Shown piece after piece: positions 32,196-44,600 of a stretch of DNA of 64,000 bases (position 1 is the first letter of the stretch; every line of letters begins with the position of its first letter). Origin of the DNA: Solen grandis (lineage: Eukaryota; Mollusca; Bivalvia; Adapedonta; Solenidae); assembly GCA_021229015.1 (NCBI GenBank), contig CM037789.1, forward strand, positions 41,390,926 to 41,454,925, given 5' to 3'. A program made the position numbers and the translations under genes. The notes beneath the pieces were generated by a model. It was not told the origin of the DNA. It was given only the letters and a program-made list of their open reading frames with translations, and searched no databases.

Positions 32196-35100
32196 GTACA
32201 CTGCTGTTGCTGTTTGAGTATACATGTGTGCATGTATACATATGTGCATGTATACTAGTTTGGCATACATATATTTGTATTTCATATGTCGTTGTTGTTG
32301 TTGTTTTTCCGAGTTTGAAATCCCGACAATACGTCGTAAAGCTGATTACAAGTATATGTAGAGTAACCCCACGAGTACATAGAGCTGACTGGGTAGATCC
32401 ACTTACCTACCGTTAGCAAACTTCAAGTTTTCTTCGCATGAAAAAAAGATGAAGTGGACCTGTTGTTACATAACATGTTCTTACTAAGATGCTGTGGCGA
32501 AGAATATCGAAAACATATATATAGATATTGGTTATTGCTTGTAAAATTATAATAATACTGGTGTTTTCTCTTAACCAACAGGTTTCAATATGAACTATTT
32601 TAGAGTCTTTGGCGGGGGTGCCCTATAGTACTGTCCGTCTGTCTGTAGCGCTTTTGTGTCCGCTCTCTAACTCAGATATTCACCAAACATACTGAGAATG
32701 TGTATAAGTATAAAATCTAGGCCAAGTTTGATAACCAGCCAATTCTGTTTAGGCACTTAAGAGTTATGGCCCTTGAATTAGTCAGAATTGAACATTTGAG
32801 CTTTGTCCACTCCCTCAAACTTTTTTTTTTCGGATTTTCACTAAATTTGCTGAAAATGTATATAGGCATTATTTCTAGGTCATCTTCTATGAATAGCAAA
32901 ATTGACAGTTATGGCTTTTGAAATAACCAAAATTGCCTATATAGGTGTCAGTAGTCCACACACAATTCTCAGCTTTATTTTTATGTTGCAAAGTATGTAA
33001 TGTTTAGTATAGTCCAATCGTCAACAGAAAATAACTTAACACAGATGAAAAATGGGTAAATTATTTTGCTTACTTCTATGCTTTGCTTTCTCGTTTTACC
33101 CCCACCCCACGGGAAAAAAAACTTTCTGGCAGTTTTATGTGAGGCCCTTTCTTACTATGTCAGTGTCCTAGTTGACCTCATAACTTTATAGTGATTAACG
33201 TTATGTTAAAAATGATATGTCGTGTCGTCAACTCTTTTGAAATTGTGGTGAAAAGACCGACTGGTCACGAATAAAGATTTATTACAACTGTATTAATACT
33301 TTATAGAACAATGAATTTTCATGTATTATCTTAGATGCATATACTTAACATCCATGACCAGAGGATCGGCAATACCCGGTATAATTAGCTGATTTAAATT
33401 GACTAATCAGTAACTGGAGAAAATATTTTTTAATAATGTGTGAAATAATATACCAGCATGTAGATTAGGTGTTCGGAACGTGCTCGTTTATTTACGTAGG
33501 TTTACGTATCATTTCGGAGTGAAATTGTCTATTAGGCATGGCCACATTGTGCACTTAAAAGCACACTTAAATTTTCTAGAAACAAAACACTTTATCGCGA
33601 TAAATTCTGAGATTGATTAAAACGTGCAAAGTAAAGTTTTTATATTGATTACAATTTCAGTAATCATCAGGCGAGTAAAAAGTATTTCCCAACGCGGATG
33701 ACGTCAGATTAGAACAGTTTCGTCTCCGACTTGGTGAACCCAGTGGCCAGCATGATAAAGATAGCGTGTTGTTTTAATTGTGACTTTTAAACTTTGACAC
33801 TTTTCACTCAGTTTGGAAGGGTCATGAAGTATAATACCTGAATATGAAAAATTTGGTCCGTAAAGTTTTTCACCTGTATAGCCAGTGTACTTGAGTTAAA
33901 GAAGTCAATGGTCACCGAGTTCTATGGAAGGAACAAACATCCTGATATGACAATATGCCCTATTTAAACTATTAAGAAGCATTATGGAAACATACTTTAT
34001 CTGGAGTGACTATCACTTATGGACATTTATAATGAAATACTGAAAGCAGAACATTCTAATGCGCATGCGTGAAAGAATAGTCATTAAACTCTGAGGAAGT
34101 TGTGTGTATAAAGCATGACAATAATTTAGTCTCACAGATACGAAAATTGTTGTAGATAATCTCAAAAGTTAATCAATATATGAATCGAATTCAGTTCTCA
34201 GAACTTAATAATAACTTTAAGCGTAGTTTTGCTATTGAAGCAGATCGTTCACAGATGGTCATTGGCCAATAATTTGATTTAAAAACACCTTTATCATTAC
34301 CCATGTACAGACGCATGTGTTCACCCAACGCAATTCTAAAAACAAAAATTGTGTGGTCTCTCCATTACATGCAATAGCGTTACGAATGGTATTTAGCCGA
34401 TATTTATAATTTAAAAAAACAACTATATTTAGACATTTTTACTGTGCCGTTACATGACTGATCACATTCGCTTTTAGTGCATGTGCTCACTTCACAGACT
34501 GAAACCTGGGACTCTTGAAGACGTGTTGCAGAATATGTCACGTGCTATAACACCTGCTTCGTGGAAACCGTGTTCTATATTTAATCGGAATTACTCGAAG
34601 TGCGTTTACGATGAATAACATTTTCCCTTGCAATGTGACCTACACAGTCACTTCCCGAGTTTATTTGTCTGAAAACAAAGACTTTATCAACATAAACCAG
34701 AGAGAGTAGAAACAAGAAGTATCTTTAAAAAAGATACACGGCCGTGGTGTATTAACTATATTTAGTGTGTGTTCTGCATCTAGATGAGAGGACACTTGAC
34801 CCAAGTATTATGAATGTCTTTCAAGCGTTCAAAATATATAGAGCAGATATGAAATTGCTGACGATCGGACAGACGAACGACCAGTTCACAACTTCAGGTA
34901 ATACAACTGGATGGGTTTTCCTCGGAATACTTATGTCACCTGCATTTCAGCAGTTGTCAGAGAAAGAGTGAAGACCAAATGATCAAAAGTATACTTATCA
35001 TTGTATAAAACAAGTATGGAGTACATCCCCCATAAAGTATTGAAGTTATGCTCTGATGCATCATGTACGATTTCCAGGATACGAAGGGGGTTCTGAGGGT

Positions 35101-35430
35101 TTCAAATCCGACATGTGTTTTTCATCCTTAGATATATATATATATATTTTAAGTTGAATTAATTATTTTGAATCTTAAGACATATATTAATATATTTCTG
35201 TCGAAAAATCGAGGTTTTAGGAATGTATATACAAAGCGAAAAAGCTGATCTCTTTTCCGATTTCTAAGTCGACCAGTCAAAACTAGCTGTTTAGTGACCT
35301 TCACCTTTAAATGTAGACCTGAAATTCAGGTGAAAACAAAACGGCCGAAAAGACATTCCACCGATCAACTGTGAACGAGCTGCTTTAAATAAATTCGAGT
35401 TGCAATTATGAACAATAAATCTTATTTCAG
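32196..35430. other. Channel gene intron 3
   Basis: It contains a CA/TG microsatellite region (32220-32260) and a diverged repeat at about 32615-32940 with TGTCCGTCTGTCTGTAGC and AGTTATGGCCCTTG motifs. The rest is AT-rich. No exon of another gene could be supported. Confidence 0.6.
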
Positions 35431-35596
35431 AATTCGTACCTTCCCTCACCAGTGAAGTCATTTGGAAACCACGAGTGTGTGACGACCGTGACATCTACGA
35501 CCGGGCACTCTAGTTACGACCGTCACACGTGCATCCTCTTTTGTCGCCGCCATTTTGTTTACAGCCAGTGTGGCTGTATAGGGCCTCTGGATAGTG
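35431..35596 (+). CDS. DEG/ENaC channel subunit, exon 4 (Cys-rich thumb)
   Basis: 55 codons plus one base. It opens NSYLPSPVKSFGNHEC, matching the family's LPPPxGxC segment, then has YDRHTCILFCRRHFVYSQCG and a further Cys, the thumb's CxxxC and CxC cysteines. The acceptor is CTTATTTCAG. The donor chosen is AGTG/GTAGGT at 35597 because it leaves phase 1, which exon 5 needs; the alternative GTAATT at 35601 would break the frame. Confidence 0.88.
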
Positions 35597-36213
35597 GTAG
35601 GTAATTCTTGTTAAAAGTTCACCCTTGTTAAAGAAGTTTCAGGTGGTTTGTTTCCCTTTGTGTTTATCAAAACTTAAGACTTTTTTTATCAAACATGCAT
35701 ACTTAGCAGAGTGACAGATTAAAATGGTTTTTTTTCTGTTTTATTATAGAAATACTCAGCGTACTTTTGCTAGGTAAATAGGTTTTGGTCTTAGATCGAA
35801 AATCCATTCAACTTTCTATAATTTTCTAACAAGGATTTCTACCAAAAATGAATGCAACTCAAAACATGTTCCTGACTTATCATTGACTCCTAAAACTGAT
35901 GTCCTAGAAAAATCCTGAGATTCTCGAAAGCTAGTTTCAGAAAGCAGTATATGTTTTAGTCAATGCGAATGGCTGTTGGTCAGTCGGGCATGCTCGTTAT
36001 ACATTTTGACCGACGAAAGCTTGTAATTGTCATTCCATTCTCTTATTGGATACAATCCAAAAAAGCGTCAACAGCTGTCTGCTGCAACTGAATTAAACAA
36101 TATACAGTATAATCAACATAATGTATAATAAAATAACATTATGCAAAGGTATTTGTCATACATGGAGAAAAAAAATTTTTTAATAAAAGTAAAATAAGTA
36201 TAAAAAATAATTA

Positions 36214-36560
36214 ACATTCTTTACTATGTAATGGTCGCATAGTTTTACATTATGTAAAGCGAAAACATAAATATGTAAAGCTCAGTCTTTACTATGTAAT
36301 GGTAGCCTAGTTTTACATTATGTAAAGCGAAAACATAAATATGTAAAGCTCAGTCTTTACTATGTAATGGTCGCATAGTTTTACATTATGTAAAGCGAAA
36401 ACATAAATATGTAAAGCTCAGTCTTTACTATGTAATGGTCGTATAGTTTTACATTATGTAAAGCGAAATCATAAATATGTAGTAAAGTTCATTCTTTACT
36501 ATGTAATGGTAGCCTAGTTTTACATTATGTAAAGCGAAAACGTCAAAATGTAAAGGTCTT
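36214..36560. repeat. 68-bp tandem repeat, 5 units
   Basis: CTTTACTATGTAATGG recurs at 36219, 36287, 36355, 36423 and 36494. Each unit is itself made of TTTACATTATGTAAAGC-type palindromes (TTTACATTATGTAAA), so single strands could form hairpins. Confidence 0.93.
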
Positions 36561-36796
36561 ATTTCATTATTGGAAGCGATTTTATTTAATTATCATCATA
36601 ATGTACAGATACCATTTCATGGTGTAAAGGTAAGATTATGCAAAGTATTTAGTATGTATAAAAAAAAAAATTAAATAATTTTATGATGAAAAGGTAAATT
36701 TTAAGTTTAGAAAACAAATATATCATTATGTTAAGCTCTTATTTTTGATTGTAGTTTTCTATTATATGAAAGCATAAACATCCTAATCATGTCTGG

Positions 36797-37200
36797 GAAT
36801 CAGAACTGCGTCGTACCATTCATTTTATAAACAAAAGCCGCCATCTTGAAAAGCAATGTCTTATTACTGTTTCTGTAGGATATGCACGATAACGAGATAC
36901 ATATTTGAACACCCTCCTAACGTTTCCGTTTCATATTATGTATGAACTGAAAATCATTTTAAAAAAAAAGTTATAGCAAACGGGAAATTCTAGTGGAAGA
37001 ATTTGCGAAACATTTGACATTTACGCGCAGTTGAAATTGATATATTCAGCATTTCCATTCTCAAACTGTATTAATACTCGTGTTTTTGCTGAAGATAAGT
37101 TACCAAATTTAGATTCACGTCATGAGGCAAAGTCACATTTGGAGGAGAAAATTATTTTTCAAAAACAATTTTTCCAAATGGTAAGACGCAGTTGAATTTA
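36797..37200 (+). repeat. Third copy of the 23998/28394 repeat
   Basis: It opens GGGAATCAGAACTGCGTCG, then ACCATTCATTTTATAAAC and GCCGCCATCTTGAAAAG, and continues to CACGTCATGAGGCAAAGTC and GGTAAGACGCAGTTGAATTT. A single arm with no inverted partner close by. Confidence 0.75.
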
Positions 37201-37261
37201 AATATGGTTAGTCGCAACGCCTTTTCAGTGGATTTCGTTTTGACATATATATATTTTACAA

Positions 37262-37264
<3 letters not shown>

Positions 37265-37305
<41 letters not shown>
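37265..37305. repeat. Poly-T tract (about 41 T)
   Basis: Uninterrupted T run; possibly the reversed tail of a retroelement, though no body is recognisable next to it. Confidence 0.95.
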
Positions 37306-37306
<1 letters not shown>

Positions 37307-38465
37307 TCAAAAGCCCGGATCAAAGCCTGTTCTTTTTTTCAAGATAGGAATTGCAATAAACTTTAAGCTTCCAGTTATAATCCTCTTGTATTTTGTAAAA
37401 AAAGATATCTGTCATCTACATGTTATTCACAAATAAAATGTGCTAACTAAAAAAGTACAAACAATTAAATCAGTGTTTCCAAAATAGACCTTAATTGGCA
37501 TTTCACCTTTTTTTTAGTAATGAAAGAGAAACGTTTAATTCAATAACCCAAGGATATAGTTTCATTAGTTATTTAAGAAATAATCTATCTCTATCCGTGT
37601 TTTGTTGTGTAATTAATAACAGGTTTGGAGTTCTGGTGAGGATTATTACGTCACGAGGGCGAAGCCCGAGTGATATAATCATTCGCCACCTGAACGACAA
37701 ACCAGTGTTTAAATATACAGGAACACATGGGTAGAGATAGATTATTTCGATTCCAACGTTTTTCGTAATTTTCATTTTAATTATTTTCTTGAGACGTAGA
37801 AACGAAAACCAAATTACTTCCCTCCAGTTTGCCAATCGAATTATCTCCCTCGTATAATGAGAAAGACAGATTGGGTTGTAATAAAAAGACAAACAAACAT
37901 GATATGCAAGATATGAATTCTTTATTTACATTTATTTGTTATTCCTTTTGATTTAATTTCATGTTTGAGGAAGAACATCTAAAACGAAAATATTTAAGAT
38001 TTATGTGTAATCAACCACTTTCAATAATGACGTTATCAAAAGTTTGAAACGTTTTACTACGATGTTTACGTTCATTGGTAAATTGTTACGAGAGGGTAAA
38101 ATGTGATGGCAATAAATTCACGTGAGCGCGCTCTACGACTAGTGTTTTGTTGCGAATTTACACACAGTTTGCTTCCTTCTTTTTATATAGGGAGAAAGAT
38201 GCGAGTCGTGTTAGAATAATCCTTATACATTAAGGAACCAAAATAATGAGCGCCTTCAACTATATGCCTCCGCGCGGTTTCGAATCTCAACGGAAACAGA
38301 AAAAAAGAATAATACTTTTTTTATTACATGTACTTATTGTATTTACTGTAAACTTATAAACACTCAATATCATAAAATGATTTATGCAAACCAATCCAAT
38401 TCCACTGCCTTCGGTTATTAATTGTTGTTAACTGCGAAATCAATCAGTCTCGTGTTCACTGGTAG

Positions 38466-38770
38466 CCATTTAGTTTGAGATTTCGCCCTGGAATCAGGAG
38501 GTCGTGGGTCTGATCCCGGACGCAACATATCAAATGCAAAAAAGAATGGTACTCAGATATTGCTCCGTTGTTTGGCACTAAACAAAAAGTGTAGTTCTAG
38601 CCTCTAGGGATACTTTACCCAAGGTCAGGATAATGCGACACTGTATGAAGGTATGGTATCATGCCATGTGTCTATATTGCGGCGTGGCAGCACTATATTT
38701 GTCACAAGAAGACATACTCTCAGAATTACTGAATACCGTTGGTGGGACGTTAAATCCAATAAACAAACGA
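38466..38770 (+). mobile_element. SINE, AACAAACAA family, near full length
   Basis: It has a tRNA-like head with CGTGGGTCTGATCCCGG as the B-box region, the body motif CAAGGTCAGGATAATGCG, and the tail CGTTGGTGGGACGTTAAATC then CAATAAACAAACG. It is the longest of four copies (5235, 29905, 38466, 46110). Confidence 0.8.
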
Positions 38771-39394
38771 GCTCGTGTTCAGTGACCGCTAACGATGGCT
38801 CACATAAGTAAGCTGCGAGTTGGCCCCCTGCTTGTATTCTACGTAACGGATGCAAATACATAAGCGACTGTTGGTAGTAACTGAACACAGGGCCGGCTTT
38901 ATCCTTATCCTTGAGCCATATGTAGGGACAGGCCACAAGTGTGTCTATTTCACAAAACCTATTGATTCAAAAAGTTTATCTAATAAATTCTTAAAGATAT
39001 TTTTTTCAATTTCAATGAAATTTAGATTCATTCCTTTTACAATGACTTAGAAATGAGTCCCTTTAAAAACTCCCTGGGTTGACCTAGTACTTTTGTAAAT
39101 ATAAATGTAAAAAGAATCTGATTCTTCAATTTTTTAATTAGAAGTGACTTGACCCGGCAGGGCACCTACAGATCTTAATTCTAAAACAATATGCCTATCA
39201 TGTTAACATACAGGTAACGTTCACCACCACGACACGTGTATTACTCAAATTGAAACTCGAATCGAAAATGTGCGATTCTAAGGAGAGGTGGACATACTCG
39301 ATACGGAATGTGATATACATTTAAAGAAAAATCCTACAGAAAAGACAAAAGTTGCGAATTTGAGTTTTGACACCTTTGACATATAACTTTTTTA

Positions 39395-40290
39395 TGCTCA
39401 CCGAAGGTGACGCATATAGTCGCCGCTTCGTTCGTCCGTCCGTCCGTCTGTCCGTCCGTTCGTCCGTCACACTTTCCTTGTCCGGACTATTTCTCAGGAA
39501 CTAATGGCTTGAATTCAACGAAATTTTATGGGAAGCTTTATTACCAAGAGGAGATACGCATATCGTCAGCATGACCCGATTCATAAATTTTTCAAAGAGT
39601 TAAGGCCCCTTGACTTTTTGGCCTTTAGTACATATTGCATGATTCTTGTCCGGGCTATTTCTCAGGAACTAATGGCTTGAATTCAACAAAACTTTATGGG
39701 AAGCTTTATCACCAAGAGTAGATATGCATATCATCAGCGTGACCTGGTTCCTCAATTTTTCACAGAGTTATGGCCCCTTGACTTTTTGGCCTATAGTACA
39801 TATTGCATGATTCTTGTCCAGGCTATTTCTCAGGAACTAATGGCTTGAATTCAATGAAACTTTATGGGAAGCTTTATCACCAAGAGTAGATATGCATATC
39901 ATCAGCGTGACCTGGTTCCTCAATTTTTCAAGAGTTAAGGCCCCTTGACTTTTTGGCCTATAGTACATATTGCATGATTCTTGTCCGGGCTATTTCTCAG
40001 GAAACTAATGGCTTGAATTCAACAAAACTTTATGGGAAGCTTTATCACCAAGAGTAGATACGCATATCGTCGGCGTGACCTGGTTCTTCAATTTTTCACA
40101 GAGTTATGGCCCCTTGACTTTTTGGCCTATAGTTCATGTTGCATGATTCTTGTCCGGGCTATTTCTCAGGAACTAATGGCTTGAATTCAATGAAACTTTA
40201 TCGGGAGCTTTATTACCAAGAGTAGATACGCATATCGTCGACGTGACCTGGTTCCTCAATTTTTAAGAGAGTTAAGGCCCCTACTACCAT
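39395..40290. repeat. 168-bp tandem repeat, 5 units, with CGTC start
   Basis: It begins TATGCTCACCGAAGGTGACG, then (GTCC/GTTC)n up to 39470. CTAATGGCTTGAATTCAA recurs at 39501, 39669, 39837, 40005 and 40173, a period of 168 bases. Each unit includes GGCCCCTTGACTTTTTGGCC. Non-coding. Confidence 0.93.
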
Positions 40291-41004
40291 GTTGTTGACT
40301 AATATTCATGTCATTTGCCTAATTTAACAGGAGATATCATTTAAACAAAACCCCACAAAATTCAATATGCTTCTATATAATGCTAATAATGTCAATCATA
40401 ATCATGTCAGCTAATTGTTGTTTAGGCCATTATACACTATTTCAAATATCCAGTCATATGTCAAGAGTGTTGGTTAACCTCTTTGATATGAGCACACATT
40501 GAAATGTATGACTTAATTTTTAGTAGTATAAAAACTTTTAAAAAAATCAATGAAAGATCTGATGAGTAACACGTATTATCATATTAAATAGTGAACTGTT
40601 ACTAAGTCTCCAAATTAGAGTTGGTAAAACATCTCATCTGATGAGGAGAATAGATATGATTTAGGAATGGGGATTTCAACATATCCTCCCACCCATTGAC
40701 CAAGGCCTTATTTGTAACAATGACGTTCTTCGGGGAGCATCTGTCAGTTCTACTGACTTTCTTGTTATCCCGATAATTTTACTGGAGGAAAATGTGTCAT
40801 ATTGGGTAATGAATAATCTAAATTTTGATTTTGTAAGTTTAAAAAAAAAAATAATAAGTGAAAATCATTGTAAAATCCAAATGCACAGTTCAGGTAAAAC
40901 TGGCATACAAAAATGTCATATCATTTTATTATTTAAAATCATAGTCGATATCATTTTTTATAAATGTCTCAATTTGGTTCTGATTTCACTATTGTCATAG
41001 TTTT

Positions 41005-43190
41005 TCATAAATGTTGACTGAATGAACCTCTCGCACGAGGTGGTCTACCCCTTGAGGAGGCGACAGACGTAGCAGATCCCGTCCTGATACCACTGGAAAC
41101 AGAGGCTGAAGGTGACTTTCTTCCAACCGAGGTATCCGATCGTGTGGATAATATTCTGGAACATTTTCTGGAAGATACAGATGATACTGTAGTAATCGAG
41201 CGATTCGATGTTGGTGTATGGCCATTGCCAGAAGAACGAGCAGTTATTGGTGAACGGCAAGTGGCAGACAAAAGTACAGGGATTGTCGATGTGAGAGGAC
41301 AGAGGCTGAGGAACGAACAGTGAATGGCGTACGGCAGTAAATGACGCTTCTGCAGTGACTGGTATTTAGGGAGTTGAACTTTGTCATACTGGAGAGTCAT
41401 CATTTCCTTACGGAGAATATTCAGACCTTGTAGTATCTTTGAGAGATGCAGATGAACTCGAGCAGGATGAAGTGCCACTAGAGAGTCTAGCTGACAAAGC
41501 GCTGTAGTCAGATCGCTTTGGAGATGACGAAGACTTCTTCCTCTTTCTTTCATGCGATTCTGTGTGATGCTCGATACCGATGGTCTTCGAGAATCTTTAG
41601 AAATGGAATTTTGTTGAGAATAATGTGATGTTGGCGTTCTTGACTTTAACTGAACTGGCAAATCCCCTGATCTATTTCTTATGTTTCCCCTAGAGCAGGA
41701 GGAGGTCAGTCGTTTTTTTATTTTTCTCTTACATTTGTAAGTTGTGTGCTTCTTGGTTGTTATCGAAGCTGTGTACAGGACTTGTGCAGTTAGCAGTCAT
41801 CTCGTCATTAGCTACCTTGGACAAAGATCCTGTGTTTCTTGGTGATTTAACACAAACAACTGTAGATGTTTCATTTGGAGACTCTTTTGCAATATATCCC
41901 ATTTCATATGTATGCTGATGTGAGGTTAAGCATGTTCGCCAAGTATTTTGTAAACTTGTGTTTGAATTTCTTGGCGAAGGAGTGAATGAATAGCAGATGT
42001 TGTTTTAGAAGATCTAGATGACTGTCGCGGCATAACTGTTATGCTATCATCATATCGTTTATTGGTTTGAACTTCTGTTGATTGACTTAGGGTATTTCTT
42101 ACCACACTTCGTAGCACTGATTGTGGCAAACCGTCCCTTTTGAACATTTTCTTTTTATGGCATCTATCTCTGGTAGACCTCCTAGATGTTCTTGGACTTG
42201 TACGACCATCTGATACCTGACTCAAAGAAGATAATGGAGCTGCACCAAGGTCAATGTCTTGAATGTCCACAGAGTATTTGGCCTTGGCTTTTTTTTTTTT
42301 TTTTCATATCTGTTGCAGATGTGTTTGCTTCAGTTGGTCTGTCATCTGTTCTTGACTTGGTCTTCTCGAGTCTTACTTCTCTGTATGACAGGCTCCTTGG
42401 TCGTCTTTTTTCGTGAAACCTCTTTTTCCGAATATAGCGGAGACAGCGAGCGTGAGAAAACTCTTGGAAACATTTCTTGACTTTCTTTACTACCATTGTC
42501 AGCATGATGGTGTCCAGGGCTTAAATGCCCTTTTGCTTCCCAAGTTGGTGATTCATCTTGGAATGTCTTCAGATCTTCGTTACCTTCCTTCGCTAGATTG
42601 CTGGTTTCAGGCTTGTAATCCCTTTTTGCAACATCTAAAATAATTTCAACGGGTGAAACTGACCCCGCAGTACCAAAACTACTTGGAGTTGGTGTCCTAT
42701 CATTCTCACTTGCTTTTGACGGCTTAATGGCAACTGACGAGGATTTAAAGGATGATTGGGATGCATTGTTTCTTTCTATTGAAACATTTTCTGTAGGTGT
42801 TTCTTTTTCTTCAGGCTCTTCATTCGTTCCTGTCGAAACGGGCCTTGTTTCTGGTACTGAATTTCGTTCTATCCCTTTTCATGCAAGCTTTCCTTTCATA
42901 TTTCTTTCTTTTATATATTTTACAACCATGTGCCTTTAAAACAGCCTTTTAGAGATTGGTTTTGTTGATGCAGCAACTGATTTCTTTACTTCAATGACAT
43001 TTTCTGTTGACTGAGGAGAACTTGGCAGGGATGCACGTTTCATTTCTTCTGACAAAGCTAGTATTTGTGCACTCTTTTTAGTGTGAAGGACAGGGATTTT
43101 TGCTGGTTTCCACTTAATGCGTGTTTTATTGCCGTTTGTTTTGATATTGTTAATTGCCTTTGTATCCTTAGGACCTTCTGTGAATGTTGC
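41005..43190 (-). pseudogene. Frameshifted Ser/Lys/Arg-rich coding region, unknown
   Basis: Protein-like sequence can be followed on the minus strand for 2.2 kb, but only by changing frame about six times. Segments include 43190-42936 (ATFTEGPKDTKAIN start after the acceptor TCTCTCTATAG), about 42870-42412 (RTPTPSSFGTAGSVSP, VEIILDVAKRDYKP), 42505-42300 (RPRSLSYREVRLEKT, DMKKKKK), 42295-41929 (RDGLPQSVLRSVVRNTL, IQTQVYKILGEHA), 41926-41745 (YEMGYIAKESPNETS) and 41740-41005 (SRRPSVSSITQNRMKE, SKILQGLNILRKEM). One change sits in the 16-T run near 42290, so assembly indels are as likely as decay. The product would be basic and mostly disordered with one amphipathic helix; no domain was recognised. 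It lies antisense inside intron 4 of the channel gene. Near the 3' end (41018-41323) the plus strand is also open and acidic. Confidence 0.55.
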
Positions 43191-43786
43191 CTATAGAGAG
43201 ACAGCGTTAGTCTTTTGACCATCTAGAATGTCTTCAATTCTCCTGAAACATCAAAAGAAGCCGACTTGAAATGAGAAACGGCATATTTAGCCAAGATTGA
43301 AGATACTTAATTTATCGATAATGGTGAATATCTATTCAAACTATCATACGATATTGCATTACATTCTATTGTAAGTAATACTTGGGAAACCTCTTTTGTT
43401 CTAATTTTCTGTCTTTGTCATTCCTTTATCACGACATGCATCAGTATTTACTTCTTTTTAAATTAACATCTTTTGAACTCCTTCAAATAATCTCCAAGAA
43501 ATAGTGAATGTGACAAAATCATTTTTCGATGAATTGATGAATTAAAACAAGCGCCAGCTAATTATCTTAATGATACCTTACCTTCACATCTGTTTTTTTT
43601 TGTTTTTTTTTTATTTATTATTATTACAAAAGGTATTGTATTCATTTATCAAATAATTATTGATTTATTCATAGTTAATTCCGTTCAAAGTTTTTGTAAT
43701 ATACATGTACACATAATTATAAATTTAATACACATCATTTTCGGTATCTGATATTAAAAAAATAATACCATAGTATAAACATGACT

Positions 43787-43940
43787 CACTAGGCGTGAGT
43801 TTTGTCTTTGCTTCTTTCTTTCTCGCGGATTCTTGGTGGCAGGCGCGATCCAGGCCTGTGGCCTGCTGAGGACGTCTTAGTCGCGTTTGGGATCAACGGT
43901 TGGATGGGATTTCTTCAGGCGATTTTTCCTGAATGTAACA
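43787..43940 (-). pseudogene. Possible upstream exon of the antisense gene
   Basis: GC-rich for its surroundings. Read on the minus strand it lies between a 3' splice-like TTACATTCAG and a 5' splice-like CTA/GTGAGT. It encodes basic residues (RLPPRIREKERSKDKT in one frame), but every frame has a stop, so a frame change is needed. Its style matches the broken coding region at 41005-43190, just downstream on the same strand. Confidence 0.3.
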
Positions 43941-44439
43941 CATTGATCAGTTTAATATCAGATATTAGAAATTTTGAATTGGGTAGTTATTGTTATCTTA
44001 GTTGATGATAGTAGTAGCAATAGTAAAAATAGCTGGATTTTGTAGATTTTTGTTTAATGTTATTGCAGTATAAGCCCGACAGAGCTACATACTGGTAAAG
44101 CCGGAAAACAGTGGGATCGAATTTCTGTCTTGAATTTTAATATGAAAATGGTAATACACATACACAATCTTATCATTTTAAAAGCATAACATCATCATCA
44201 TTAAAGGAGTTGTTTTAAATGAGCAAGTTACAGAATTAAACATGACAGAACAAGGAAAGGTAAACATGAAGGAGCGGACAGTATCTTTAAAAACAACTGC
44301 CCGATCCCAGACTCCATACGTCCATTTTTTCTGACGTCATTTGCGTTGTTCTTTTCCCTCGCGCATGACACGTGCTCACCTTGGTGATAAAATAATATAG
44401 ATTTACACCATTGACAATCAATTCAAATTTATATTGCTG

Positions 44440-44600
44440 TTGTCAAGTGGTAGCGTGCCTGCTTGTAGACCCGGATGTTGTAGATTTATATCCCATCTGG
44501 GACAGAAATCTTCCGTCACCCTCCAGGGCACAAAGTACTAGTCCAACCTTCGAGGAGGATAAGTATAAGTTTTAATAACTTAATTCCTGATCAACGTTAA
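44440..44600 (+). mobile_element. SINE fragment, GTCGAGAGGG family
   Basis: It has a tRNA-like head (CAAGTGGTAGCGTGCCTGC) and a diverged body that shares GGCACAAAGTACTAGTCCAA with the copy at 47024. Tail near 44590. Confidence 0.6.

Noticed and set aside
34485..34720. Additional channel exon (PCNVTYTVTSRVYLSEN and Cys-containing neighbours)
   Set aside because: Resembles exon 6 by a few residues only, is in the wrong order for the gene, and has stops in every frame; phases of exons 3 and 4 already fit without it.
34765..34971. Open frame ending in a Gly-rich tail inside channel intron 3
   Set aside because: No family motif, no acceptor, and exon 4 joins exon 3 without it.
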